Part shown: positions 48,914 to 56,981 of the stretch, piece by piece
Position numbering within the stretch: position 1 is the first letter of the stretch
Layout of the letters: each line of letters starts with the position of its first letter
NCBI RefSeq assembly: GCF_000517085.1
Contig: NZ_KI912107.1
Coordinates: forward strand, 2,347,618-2,411,617
Length of the DNA: 64,000 nucleotides
From: Saccharicrinis fermentans DSM 9555 = JCM 21142
Lineage (GTDB): Bacteria; Bacteroidota; Bacteroidia; Bacteroidales; Marinilabiliaceae
Direction: 5' to 3'
Program-made: the position numbers and the translations under genes
The notes under the pieces: model-generated
What the model was told of the DNA's origin: nothing
Databases searched by the model: none
Seen by the model: only the letters and a program-made list of their open reading frames with translations

Positions 48914-50178
48914 TACAACGTAGTTTTAAGGTTTATCGTTCCACTTATTTTCTTGATAGTACCAGTTGGTACTATTGTAAAAGACACAAGCAATTCCTTG
49001 TCTCCGGTTAAAAGGTCGCTATCAGGATCAACAACAGTTTCTCCCCCGGAAATTAGCCCTTGTCCAGCCATGTAATCAAAGGCTGTATTACCTATCCCTT
49101 CAAAGTACTTAATCATACCGGTTGTTAATTTACCAGTGGATGTATCTACAGGCACAACCGTTTTAACTTTTGGGAGCAATCGTGTAAGCAGCTCACGCTT
49201 AGCTTTTCCCATTGTGAGGCCATGCGCAATTGTATTTTCATTAAAATAACCACTTGAATCAACTACTTCAGGGGCACATACATGATCATCGTTTAAACGA
49301 AAACCTGTAATACCAGTATAGCTTATGCCAAAAATGTAACCTTTGCTGTCGTATTCGCTCAGGTCGGTTTCAACCGCTGTAATTTTTTTGTGGTTACTTA
49401 AACCAGCTGTAACCCATATTGTGTTATTTGCATCGCTAATATCCAAGGTTTCCACCTCTCCTATGTTTTGGTTTACAGAAATGCTAGCTGACACACCTAA
49501 CAGTGTACCTACATCCGCAAATTTTTTCGATTCCCCCGTTAAGGAATCGGCATAGTCCCAGTCCTGTCCAATCATAATTGATACATTACTGTATTGCATC
49601 ACAACCCCCGAAACTTCAATATTCCTTAAGTTTAGTTGTGAGGCCGCTAAACCTGATATACCTCTACCTTCTAAAAAAATATTACAGGGTCTGTTTGTAT
49701 CCCATGCAAATTCAGTAAGCTCTTGCGCAAGTGCAATTGAAGCCCTTACTGTTTCTTCTAAACCATCAACAAGAGTTGGAGTATAATCAGCCGGTTGATT
49801 GTAAGCAACTGCAATACGGCGAATTTCGCCACCTGCATCAATTATCATTTGTTCACCATAATTGGTTATTAAATCCTCCATTGAGGAGGATAATGAACCA
49901 ATTACAAGATAAAGAGGAGTACCTGCACCAGCCATACGATAAAACTCGGTAATATGTCTGTATACACGCAAGTCATTATCTACATCATAGGCAGCATCAA
50001 TACCCATCGCCTCAGCATCCTTTATCTTTTCTAGCTTGTATAAGGTTCCATTCGTCACCCCTGTAACCGACTCGCTCGACTCTACTTCTACACCATTTAT
50101 CAATAGGCCACTTATAGCATCTGCAAGCGGGTTAACAGCCGCCCCAACGTCTCCTTTATCAATAGTTACACCGTTCAT
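48913..50178 (-). CDS. Tail sheath protein, DUF2586 type (Mu gpL counterpart)
   Basis: A 421-residue contractile sheath protein. Recognisable parts: an N-terminal INGVEVESSESVTGVTNGTL arm, the central PLYLVIGSLSSSMEDLITNY, and a C-terminal KELLVSFTIVPTGTIKKISG strand of the handshake domain. It matches the Bacteroidota DUF2586 sheath family. It contracts to drive the tube through the envelope. Confidence 0.85.
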   Translation of the reverse strand: MNGVTIDKGDVGAAVNPLADAISGLLINGVEVESSESVTGVTNGTLYKLEKIKDAEAMGIDAAYDVDNDLRVYRHITEFYRMAGAGTPLYLVIGSLSSSMEDLITNYGEQMIIDAGGEIRRIAVAYNQPADYTPTLVDGLEETVRASIALAQELTEFAWDTNRPCNIFLEGRGISGLAASQLNLRNIEVSGVVMQYSNVSIMIGQDWDYADSLTGESKKFADVGTLLGVSASISVNQNIGEVETLDISDANNTIWVTAGLSNHKKITAVETDLSEYDSKGYIFGISYTGITGFRLNDDHVCAPEVVDSSGYFNENTIAHGLTMGKAKRELLTRLLPKVKTVVPVDTSTGKLTTGMIKYFEGIGNTAFDYMAGQGLISGGETVVDPDSDLLTGDKELLVSFTIVPTGTIKKISGTINLKTTL

Positions 50179-50180
50179 GC

Positions 50181-50384
50181 TTATTCTGCGTCAGTGGTTT
50201 TATCGATCTCTGACCTTTCAATTTTAGTCAGTCCTTTTTTTGCTTTTTTCTCCTCAGAGGAAAGGCTCAATTTTGCAAGATTTTCACTAGTAAAATACTC
50301 ACCTTTAGGGTTTTTGTACAAGACGTCAGTTTTAAATCTGTCCAGTAATTCTAAATTCTTAGCTTTATTTGTTTTTGCTGCCAT
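50181..50384 (-). CDS. Small charged phage protein
   Basis: A 67-residue Lys/Glu-rich protein starting MAAKTNKAKNLELLDRFKTD. Its ATG overlaps the upstream stop (TGATG at 50384). A segment KTDVLYKNPKGEYFTSENLA suggests a small ordered unit; the rest is helical and charged. The position between capsid-side genes and sheath is where head completion or neck proteins lie, but the family is not recognised. Confidence 0.6.
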   Translation of the reverse strand: MAAKTNKAKNLELLDRFKTDVLYKNPKGEYFTSENLAKLSLSSEEKKAKKGLTKIERSEIDKTTDAE

Positions 50385-50617
50385 CACTTGAAAATTTTTA
50401 GGCTGTTTATAAATATTGTTATTACTACCGTAATCACGCCCCAAACTGCGCTTAATGTTTTGTTCTTTGTTTTAATAAAATGAACTTCATCTCGTAAGGT
50501 GTAATGACTCCGAGATACTTCATCGAGCTTGGAGTTCATGTTGTTTTGCCTTTCATTAAGAAGGATGAGCAGCTCTCGTTCAGAAAGCTTACTCATATCC
50601 ATGCGAGATTCATTCAT
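50384..50617 (-). CDS. Small membrane-anchored coiled-coil phage protein
   Basis: A 77-residue protein: an N-terminal amphipathic coiled coil (LSERELLILLNERQNNMNSK, then LDEVSRS) and a C-terminal transmembrane helix (VWGVITVVITIFINSLKIF). This is the haemolysin XhlA-like layout, found next to holins in many phages. It may therefore be an additional lysis or superinfection component. It is translationally coupled to the gene downstream. Confidence 0.6.
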   Translation of the reverse strand: MNESRMDMSKLSERELLILLNERQNNMNSKLDEVSRSHYTLRDEVHFIKTKNKTLSAVWGVITVVITIFINSLKIFK

Positions 50618-50626
50618 AATTTACGG

Positions 50627-51685
50627 TTATGCGTTATCACTCACGATTGCACCTCGAGCCTCCTCTCGTGTAGGCATCACAATAAAGTGATGACGGAAAT
50701 TAACGAGATTACGTTGAGTTAGCGGATCAGTACTTGCTTTAGAGTGATACATTTTAGTCCATCCCTTCGCTTTTGCAGCCCGATTAAGGCTAAAAAATAC
50801 CGACGCCTCCCTGTCTGTATCAGTAGGTATAGCCCCAAATGAGAGTTTTGTTTTTGTGGCTGGAGAAAAGTAAGGATTTGCCATATAAGAATAAAATTCA
50901 AACCCTAAACGGTTGTATACTTTTCCGGCAACAGGCTCAAAATATTGATCCTTAAACTTTGGATCAAGCTCTAGCAAATCATTTTCGTGATCTGAACATA
51001 GTACTAATCGACGTCCTTTCTTAGGAACCCCTAACTTATCAATGGCTTTTTTAAAGCGAACCAAGTCAGCCCATACAAGTCGCTTACGGCCTGTACCATC
51101 ATCTTCTCCAGTTGTTACTAGAACAGGCATAGTAGAAGTCTCACTCGAGGGGGCTAGAGCATGAATGGATTTTTGTATTTTCCATTCCAAAATTGCTTCC
51201 GCATGCGTCTCTTTTGTGAGCCCCATTTTGTCGTACGACAAGGCATACAGCTCATCATCGGTTATTGGAGTTGCGGTAGTTTGATACTTATCAAGCGCAA
51301 TAGGTATATCTTCACCATCCTGCTCCTTGATTGCAATCGGATAGGTTGTATTATTTATTAAAACATCAGGGTGTATACCAAAGTAAGTGAGATGAATAAC
51401 CTGCATTTCGTCACCTACGGCGGCAACGTGCTGCGAATAATCTTTTATTCCATCTAAGAATGTTCCTTCACCTAGAGACGATAAGCGTTTTACAACTTCT
51501 TTTGTCCACACCTCCTTATATACACCAGATTGAGCAATAAAGCCTAAGCTGTTTAAAGGGATAAACGAAGCTGAAAATAAAACAGCTGTTGTTTCAAAGG
51601 CTGGCAATCCTGTGGCCATGGCTATTCCTGCGCCTGACAGCACAGAAACTAATAATGAGCAAAAAATACTAAAAAATAATTTCAT
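50627..51685 (-). CDS. Major capsid protein
   Basis: A 352-residue protein following the head protease. EVWTKEVVKRLSSLGEGTFL, then GDEMQVIHLTYFGIHPDVLI and LDKYQTTATPITDDELYALS match a Bacteroidota Mu-like capsid family (Mu gpT position). The first 25 residues form a hydrophobic, signal-peptide-like segment (LFFSIFCSLLVSVLSG), unusual for a capsid protein. A second ATG at 51619 (MATGLPAF), with AGGA seven bases upstream, would remove it and may be the true start. Confidence 0.78.
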   Translation of the reverse strand: MKLFFSIFCSLLVSVLSGAGIAMATGLPAFETTAVLFSASFIPLNSLGFIAQSGVYKEVWTKEVVKRLSSLGEGTFLDGIKDYSQHVAAVGDEMQVIHLTYFGIHPDVLINNTTYPIAIKEQDGEDIPIALDKYQTTATPITDDELYALSYDKMGLTKETHAEAILEWKIQKSIHALAPSSETSTMPVLVTTGEDDGTGRKRLVWADLVRFKKAIDKLGVPKKGRRLVLCSDHENDLLELDPKFKDQYFEPVAGKVYNRLGFEFYSYMANPYFSPATKTKLSFGAIPTDTDREASVFFSLNRAAKAKGWTKMYHSKASTDPLTQRNLVNFRHHFIVMPTREEARGAIVSDNA

Positions 51686-51725
51686 TTTATTTGAATAAAA
51701 AAGTTTACAATCGAATTACTAGAAC

Positions 51726-52883
51726 CTACACTTCAGGCTCTACTCCATACTCAGCTTTATACAAAGCTTTAAACTGCTCTGGGTCAGTTTCGGCCATGGC
51801 CTCTAAATCACCAGGAGCCTTGCTCTGATAATCATCCCACGTCCAAGCTTTACGCTCAGCAGATGAACTGGGTAAACCGGCTTTATCTCCTTTTATGTGA
51901 CTAATAATACTATCTGCCTTTTGCATATCTGCGAATATGCCGTTAAGATCATCTAAACCCAACTTTTCTCCTCTAGCAACATAATCGGATTTTTGCTCCT
52001 TAGTAATTTTACCAGCCGCAATAGCAACATCTACAGCCGCTACAATAGCTTTTTTTCTCTCTGCTTTGGCAGCATCATCTTTAGCCTGCATTTTTGCATC
52101 AATAGCGGCCAAAATTTCTTCATCGGTACTTTCAGCCGTTACACTAGTAAGGTCGTACCTTGTAATCATTTCTGCTTTGTTCATCTCTGCTTTTGAATTT
52201 AATTGTGTTTTTTGCGTCGTAGTAAGTGCAGCAAAACGTTCATATGTTGCACGGGCTCCAATGGCACTTGCAGTATCGGTGTCAAGGCTTTGGATATTTT
52301 CTTTAGGTTTGAATTTAGAACCAACAAGGCGCATTTCAATTAACTGATCGGCATCAAACCAATAGTCGGACCCATCAAACCAACTTTCTATTTCGTCATC
52401 GGTTTTACCGGTTCTTTCCTTTAATACGGCCTTAAAGTTCTTTTCAAGCAACCTAAGCAAATTCGCGGCCTGCTCTAAATCCTTAGCCGTCCCATTAGCT
52501 CCACCAGAGGGGCTGTGACACATTCCTAAACCATTTTCGGCAATATGTACATTTTCTACTGGCGCAGCCAACATGATTATAAAACCCATACTCGCTGCCA
52601 CCCCATCTATGTATATGTTTAGTTCACCATCAAAACCCGATAGAAAATTGTATATCAGATTTCCATCAAATACTGAACCTCCATAAGTGTGCATCCTAAA
52701 GTCTAGCTTATTGTATCCTGTTTGCTTTACCTCTTCAATAGCAGCTGCAACATTTCTATAATCCATATAGTAACCCCCTACGTATCCATAAATGGTTAAT
52801 ACTGCTTTGTCTGCTAATTTTTCAACTTTAAACATTTGCTTTATTACTTGTTTTGCGACGTATTTGTCATTTAGTATGTACAA
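51726..52883 (-). CDS. ClpP-type head maturation protease with scaffold domain
   Basis: A 385-residue fusion. Residues about 25-190 are a ClpP-like serine protease (catalytic Ser98 in DGVAASMG, His123 in MCHSPSGG, substrate loop TYGGSVFDG). Residues about 200-385 are charged and helical, as expected of a scaffold (AKAERKKAIVAAVDVAIAAG). It would self-assemble inside the procapsid and process it. The start could also be the ATG at 52835 (MFKVEKLAD). It is the first gene of the leftward late operon. Confidence 0.85.
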   Translation of the reverse strand: MYILNDKYVAKQVIKQMFKVEKLADKAVLTIYGYVGGYYMDYRNVAAAIEEVKQTGYNKLDFRMHTYGGSVFDGNLIYNFLSGFDGELNIYIDGVAASMGFIIMLAAPVENVHIAENGLGMCHSPSGGANGTAKDLEQAANLLRLLEKNFKAVLKERTGKTDDEIESWFDGSDYWFDADQLIEMRLVGSKFKPKENIQSLDTDTASAIGARATYERFAALTTTQKTQLNSKAEMNKAEMITRYDLTSVTAESTDEEILAAIDAKMQAKDDAAKAERKKAIVAAVDVAIAAGKITKEQKSDYVARGEKLGLDDLNGIFADMQKADSIISHIKGDKAGLPSSSAERKAWTWDDYQSKAPGDLEAMAETDPEQFKALYKAEYGVEPEV

Positions 52884-53008
52884 GATTAGCCCATGCGAAA
52901 GGCATATGCAAAATATAGTGTAAGCCTTGTAATATAGCGTGTAATCATATTACTAATATTCGTTTTACAATGCTGTATACTCCACTTTTGCATGTAAATA
53001 AAGTATAA
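52884..53008. promoter_or_regulatory. Divergent late promoter region of the prophage
   Basis: A 125-base gap between the leftward protease gene and the rightward terminase gene. It contains two direct copies of AATATAG(T/C)GT, at 52912-52921 and 52931-52940, about two helical turns apart. They may be binding sites for a late activator of the Mu C type. No clear -33/-7 boxes were assigned. Confidence 0.45.
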
Positions 53009-53506
53009 ATGGCAAAGGAGAAAGAACAAAAAATAGCACGCGTACTTTTTGTAGAGCAGGGGAAGACAGCTAAGGAAATTAGCCGGTTAGTGAATGTTAG
53101 TGAGCAAACATTAAGCAAATGGATTAATACAAAAAATTGGAGAGCTGAACGAAATGCCCGTTTATCAGCTCCTGGCGTTCGAACTGACAACATTAAACAA
53201 CTAATAAACGACCTTACTGAACAGCGCTTAACGCTCACACGCGAACTTAAAGAAGCTGAGAGCAATCTCGATTTAGAACGCTGTACCGAATTACGTTCCT
53301 CTATTGCCAAAGTTGATGACGGGGTAAGCAAATGGAATAAAACACTTGAAACTATTAACAAAGAGAGTACGGTAACATTATCAACCTACCTCGCTGTTAT
53401 GGAAATGATTTTTGATGCTTTGCGTGAGCATGACGAAAAGCTTTTTTTACAAATGCTCGACTTTCAAGAGGTGCATTTAAACGATGTTTCATTAAAGTTT
53501 AAATAG
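53009..53506 (+). CDS. Terminase small subunit (DUF1804/gp27-like)
   Basis: A 165-residue protein with an N-terminal helix-turn-helix (KTAKEISRLVNVSEQTLSKW) and a helical oligomerisation region (TEQRLTLTRELKEAESNLDL). This architecture fits phage small terminase subunits that bind packaging sites. It starts the rightward head operon, 2 bases before the large terminase gene. Confidence 0.78.
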   Translation: MAKEKEQKIARVLFVEQGKTAKEISRLVNVSEQTLSKWINTKNWRAERNARLSAPGVRTDNIKQLINDLTEQRLTLTRELKEAESNLDLERCTELRSSIAKVDDGVSKWNKTLETINKESTVTLSTYLAVMEMIFDALREHDEKLFLQMLDFQEVHLNDVSLKFK

Positions 53507-53508
53507 CG

Positions 53509-55029
53509 ATGAAGGCACAAGATAAACAGGCATTAAAAAAGTATCAGGAGAAACTTAACCTGATTCGATCTGGTAACTCAATTAACCCCAACGAAACCAA
53601 AACAGAACAAGAGGAACGAATTGAGAGAGCGAAAAAAGACTATGGTTTCTTTGTAATAACCTACTTTAAACATTATGCCGATGCTGATTGTGCAGACTTT
53701 CAGATTAAGCTAGCCAACAGAATTAAAAAGAATCCTAAATGTAGAGAGTTGGTAAGGTGGGGACGTGGTTTAGCAAAGTCGGTTCATTGTGATATTCTTA
53801 TTCCATTGTGGTTATGGATTAACGATGAAAAAATCTACATGGTTATTGTAGGTAATAACTATGATAAGGCTGAAACTCTTTTAAGTGATGTGCAAGCCGA
53901 ATTTGAAAGTAACCCATTACTTATACACGATTATGGAGATCAAAAGCTAGTAGGTTCTTGGACTGATGGAGATTTTAATACTAAGGACAATAGGTTTAAA
54001 GGTAAAGCTTTGGGTATGGATACCAGTCCACGAGGATTAAGAGAAGGCTCTCAACGACCAAACCTAATTGTTTGTGATGATTTAGAGGATAAGTTCACTT
54101 CTAAAAATCCCAAAAGACAAGATGATGTTGTTGAATGGATTGAAAAGGATCTATTAAAAACAATGGACGGACCTATTAGGAGATACCTTCACCCTAATAA
54201 TGATCCATGGCCTAGAAGTATTCAGAATTTACTTGAAGCCAGACACCCAAAATGGCACTTAGATGAAGTAAAAGCTTACGACCAGGTAACCTATAAACCG
54301 GCATGGCATCAAAAGTATGATGATGACTATTACCGTGAAATCGAAGAGGAAGACGGAAGTTTAGCCTCACGAGCTGAGTACAACCACGAAAAGCATACTG
54401 AAGGTAAAATTTTTACCGATGACTTAATACAATGGGCTAAGCCTCCCCGCATCGACCATTTTAAAATCATTGTAGGTTTTTGGGATGTAGCCTACTCAGG
54501 CAAAAACGACTACAACGCTGTTAAGGTTTGGGGCTTGCATGGTCGTAACTTTTGGCACTTAAAAGCTTTTTGTAAACAGTGTCAAATGGTGGATGCCATT
54601 CGCTTTATGTATGACTACGAAAAAGAGATTCCAAGCAACATAATTATACACTGGAAAGTTGAAAGCCAGTTTTGGAACAAACCGTTAAAAGATGCTCTAA
54701 AGTTGGTTGAAAATGAGAAACGTAGACCGTTAAATATTATTATCGTAGAGCGTCCACGGATTAATAAATACGACCGTATTTTAACCATGCACCCATATTA
54801 TCAGAATGGTAGGATATACCATAATGAAAGGGAGAAAGGTAATAATGATATGCAAACAGGAATTAGTCAGCTTAAAGGAATTGAGCCAAAATACAAAACT
54901 CATGATGACGGACCCGATGCAGATGAACAAGCCATAAACCAATTATCTGACTATATAGAGAGAGACAATTTTAAACCTATGACCACATCCATAGAGGAAA
55001 TGAGGTCGTACAGCAGAAACCGTTTTTAA
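53509..55029 (+). CDS. Terminase large subunit (Mu gp28 family)
   Basis: A 506-residue DNA-packaging motor. ATPase: Walker A-like RWGRGLAKS (Ser91), Walker B LIVCDDLED (Asp190-Asp191). The RNase H-like nuclease domain has Asp in VGFWDVAYSGKNDYNAV and a C-terminal DGPDADEQAINQL. It cleaves and threads phage DNA into capsids; in Mu-like phages packaging starts at the left end by a headful mechanism. Confidence 0.92.
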   Translation: MKAQDKQALKKYQEKLNLIRSGNSINPNETKTEQEERIERAKKDYGFFVITYFKHYADADCADFQIKLANRIKKNPKCRELVRWGRGLAKSVHCDILIPLWLWINDEKIYMVIVGNNYDKAETLLSDVQAEFESNPLLIHDYGDQKLVGSWTDGDFNTKDNRFKGKALGMDTSPRGLREGSQRPNLIVCDDLEDKFTSKNPKRQDDVVEWIEKDLLKTMDGPIRRYLHPNNDPWPRSIQNLLEARHPKWHLDEVKAYDQVTYKPAWHQKYDDDYYREIEEEDGSLASRAEYNHEKHTEGKIFTDDLIQWAKPPRIDHFKIIVGFWDVAYSGKNDYNAVKVWGLHGRNFWHLKAFCKQCQMVDAIRFMYDYEKEIPSNIIIHWKVESQFWNKPLKDALKLVENEKRRPLNIIIVERPRINKYDRILTMHPYYQNGRIYHNEREKGNNDMQTGISQLKGIEPKYKTHDDGPDADEQAINQLSDYIERDNFKPMTTSIEEMRSYSRNRF

Positions 55030-55030
55030 T

Positions 55031-55261
55031 ATGAGTTGTAAACATAAATATGAATTCTCTCGAAATGAAAGCTACTGGTATTATTGTGGTCGCAACAATA
55101 AAGCATTTGTGAGTACTTCTTTTTACTACTGTGAAATATGTTGCGAAGAGAAAGAAGTCACTAAACAAACAAGTGCATTTCCAAGTGAAGAATATAAATT
55201 ACCAGACTGGGCTAAGGCAATTAACAAACACAGGAGGGATTTAGACGCATTATATTACTAA
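55031..55261 (+). CDS. Small cysteine-rich (zinc ribbon-like) phage protein
   Basis: A 76-residue protein with MSCKHKYEF near the start and YYCEICCEEKEV in the middle, giving Cys/His pairs suitable for binding one zinc ion. It starts 1 base after the terminase stop and precedes the gp36-like gene, within the head operon. I recognise no family. It could be a packaging or head-assembly accessory. Confidence 0.6.
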   Translation: MSCKHKYEFSRNESYWYYCGRNNKAFVSTSFYYCEICCEEKEVTKQTSAFPSEEYKLPDWAKAINKHRRDLDALYY

Positions 55262-55274
55262 GTAAAATAAAAAC

Positions 55275-55709
55275 ATGGCATTCTTAAAAGAAAGTGATTA
55301 TACAGTTCTCATTCGAAGTGAGATTGAAAAAATTATTGATGCTACAACAGAGCGCAGTAAAATACTGACAGCCGAAAAAATGGCTATTGCACAAATGCGA
55401 AACCATTTATCAGGTCGATTAGATGTAGATGCAATTTTTATTGATGCGCCTGCGGATGGGGAGGATGATTTGCGCGATCAGTACATCGTGATGCTAGCCA
55501 TTGACATTACACTTTACCATTTATGGACTAAAGAAGGTGGTAATAACATTCCTAAAACACGTGAGTTGCGTTATAACGATGCACTAAAATGGTTACAAGA
55601 TATACAAGCAGGGGCGCAAAGTGACTTGCCGCTTGCTACAGAGGATGGAATAGAACAAGGATTAGTGAAAATTTGGAGCGCTTCTGCTCCTGAGGATAAT
55701 ACCTATTAA
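55275..55709 (+). CDS. Mu gp36-like protein (DUF1320)
   Basis: A 144-residue helical protein. FLKESDYTVLIRSEIEKIID at the start, then KMAIAQMRNHLSGRLDVDAI and YIVMLAIDITLYHLWTKEGG, match DUF1320/gp36. This family forms the head-tail connector adaptor in Mu-like phages. It lies 1 base before the portal gene; in Mu, gp36 is downstream of the capsid instead. Confidence 0.82.
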   Translation: MAFLKESDYTVLIRSEIEKIIDATTERSKILTAEKMAIAQMRNHLSGRLDVDAIFIDAPADGEDDLRDQYIVMLAIDITLYHLWTKEGGNNIPKTRELRYNDALKWLQDIQAGAQSDLPLATEDGIEQGLVKIWSASAPEDNTY

Positions 55710-55710
55710 C

Positions 55711-56952
55711 ATGAGAATTACAGAAAACATAACAAAAGAGTTTTTGTGGGGAGCATTTAAAAAAACTACATCGCCATTGATGGCTGCAGCTGGAAATAGT
55801 AAGGGTATCATTACACAACTGATTAGTGAGTTTGCAGACAGAAGTCGTTCAGACATTAAAAAATGGAGGGCGGCATTGTCAGCCTTTGAAGACCCAGATG
55901 ACCCTAAAAGTGTACTACTGCAGGATTTGTTACGTAACCTCATGAGCGATGGCCACCTGATGGCTCAAATTCAAATTCGTAAAGCGGCTACATTAAGTAA
56001 CCGTTTTATGGTAATTGACAAAAATGGTCAGGAGGTAGAAGAAAAAACCGAACTTTTGCAAACGGAATGGTTTTTCGACATTATGGAACACTTGCTAGAT
56101 TCTCGTTTTTTTGGCTACTCGGTTCTAGAGCTAACTGACCCGGCTAACATGAAGTGGGAACTTATACCGCGCCGTAATGTTGTGCCAGCAACTAACATGG
56201 TTTTATTTGAGGCATCTGGTGATCAAGGCATTAATTTTACAGATCCTATGTTTGCACGAACAATTATTTATCGTTATGACATGGATCCAAAAGGCGCCCT
56301 TAATGACATTGTTCCTCAATTAATATGGAAACGAAATGCTCAACAGGTGTGGGCAGATTTTAGCGAACGTTTTGGTATACCTTTAGTATCTGCAGAAACA
56401 TCAATCACAGATGCAAAAGAACTAAAGAGAATTGAAACGATGATGCGTCAGTTAGGTCGGGCGGCTCAAGCTGTACTCCCCGAAGGTGCAAAAATTACAA
56501 TCCACGATGCTGCAACCAAAGGGGATCCGCATAAGGTATTTCTTGAACAAATTACGATTACCAATAATGAAATTGGTAAAAGGATAGTGGGTGGAACGAT
56601 GCTTACCGATGATGGATCTAGCTTAAGCCAAAGCGAAGTGCATGAACGAACACTAGATGAAAAAATAGGAGAAAGCGACCGTCGTATGATTGAATTTACT
56701 GTTAATGGTAAGTTGATACCTATTTTAAATACATGGGGTTTTGGTTTTAAGGAAGGCGACCGGTTTGTATTTGACAGATCAGAAGATCTAACCATGGCCG
56801 AACACTGGGATATTGTAAGCGATGCCTTAACACATTACGAAATAGATGCTGAATGGGTAAGCCGTAGATTCAATATTCCTATTGTTGGTAAAAAAGAAAC
56901 TACAAGTGCTGCATCTATAATTCCAACAGCCTTAAGCAAAAATTTTCGTTAG
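55711..56952 (+). CDS. Portal protein (DUF935, Mu gp29 counterpart)
   Basis: A 413-residue portal subunit. Family segments: LLRNLMSDGHLMAQIQIRKA, then LELTDPANMKWELIPRRNVV, FSERFGIPLVSAETS and LDEKIGESDRRMIEFTVNG. It forms the dodecameric DNA gate of the head. The gene ends with AAA AAT TTT CGT TAG: a slippery A_AAT_TTT (56940-56946) two codons before the stop, followed by a strong stem-loop. A fraction of ribosomes is therefore expected to shift into the -1 frame and make a portal-MuF fusion. Confidence 0.92.
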   Translation: MRITENITKEFLWGAFKKTTSPLMAAAGNSKGIITQLISEFADRSRSDIKKWRAALSAFEDPDDPKSVLLQDLLRNLMSDGHLMAQIQIRKAATLSNRFMVIDKNGQEVEEKTELLQTEWFFDIMEHLLDSRFFGYSVLELTDPANMKWELIPRRNVVPATNMVLFEASGDQGINFTDPMFARTIIYRYDMDPKGALNDIVPQLIWKRNAQQVWADFSERFGIPLVSAETSITDAKELKRIETMMRQLGRAAQAVLPEGAKITIHDAATKGDPHKVFLEQITITNNEIGKRIVGGTMLTDDGSSLSQSEVHERTLDEKIGESDRRMIEFTVNGKLIPILNTWGFGFKEGDRFVFDRSEDLTMAEHWDIVSDALTHYEIDAEWVSRRFNIPIVGKKETTSAASIIPTALSKNFR

Positions 56953-56981
56953 GGAGTAGTCCAACGGCTACGGCTACTCCC
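56940..56981 (+). promoter_or_regulatory. Programmed -1 ribosomal frameshift signal (portal to MuF)
   Basis: Slippery heptamer A_AAT_TTT (56940-56946) lies in the portal frame. A 5-base spacer CGTTA follows, then the stem GGGAGTAG (56952-56959) with CTACTCCC (56974-56981), extended by CC/GG with one bulged U and a 9-base loop. The stem begins at the last base of the portal stop. The downstream frame is in exactly the -1 register and open for 446 codons. Confidence 0.8.
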
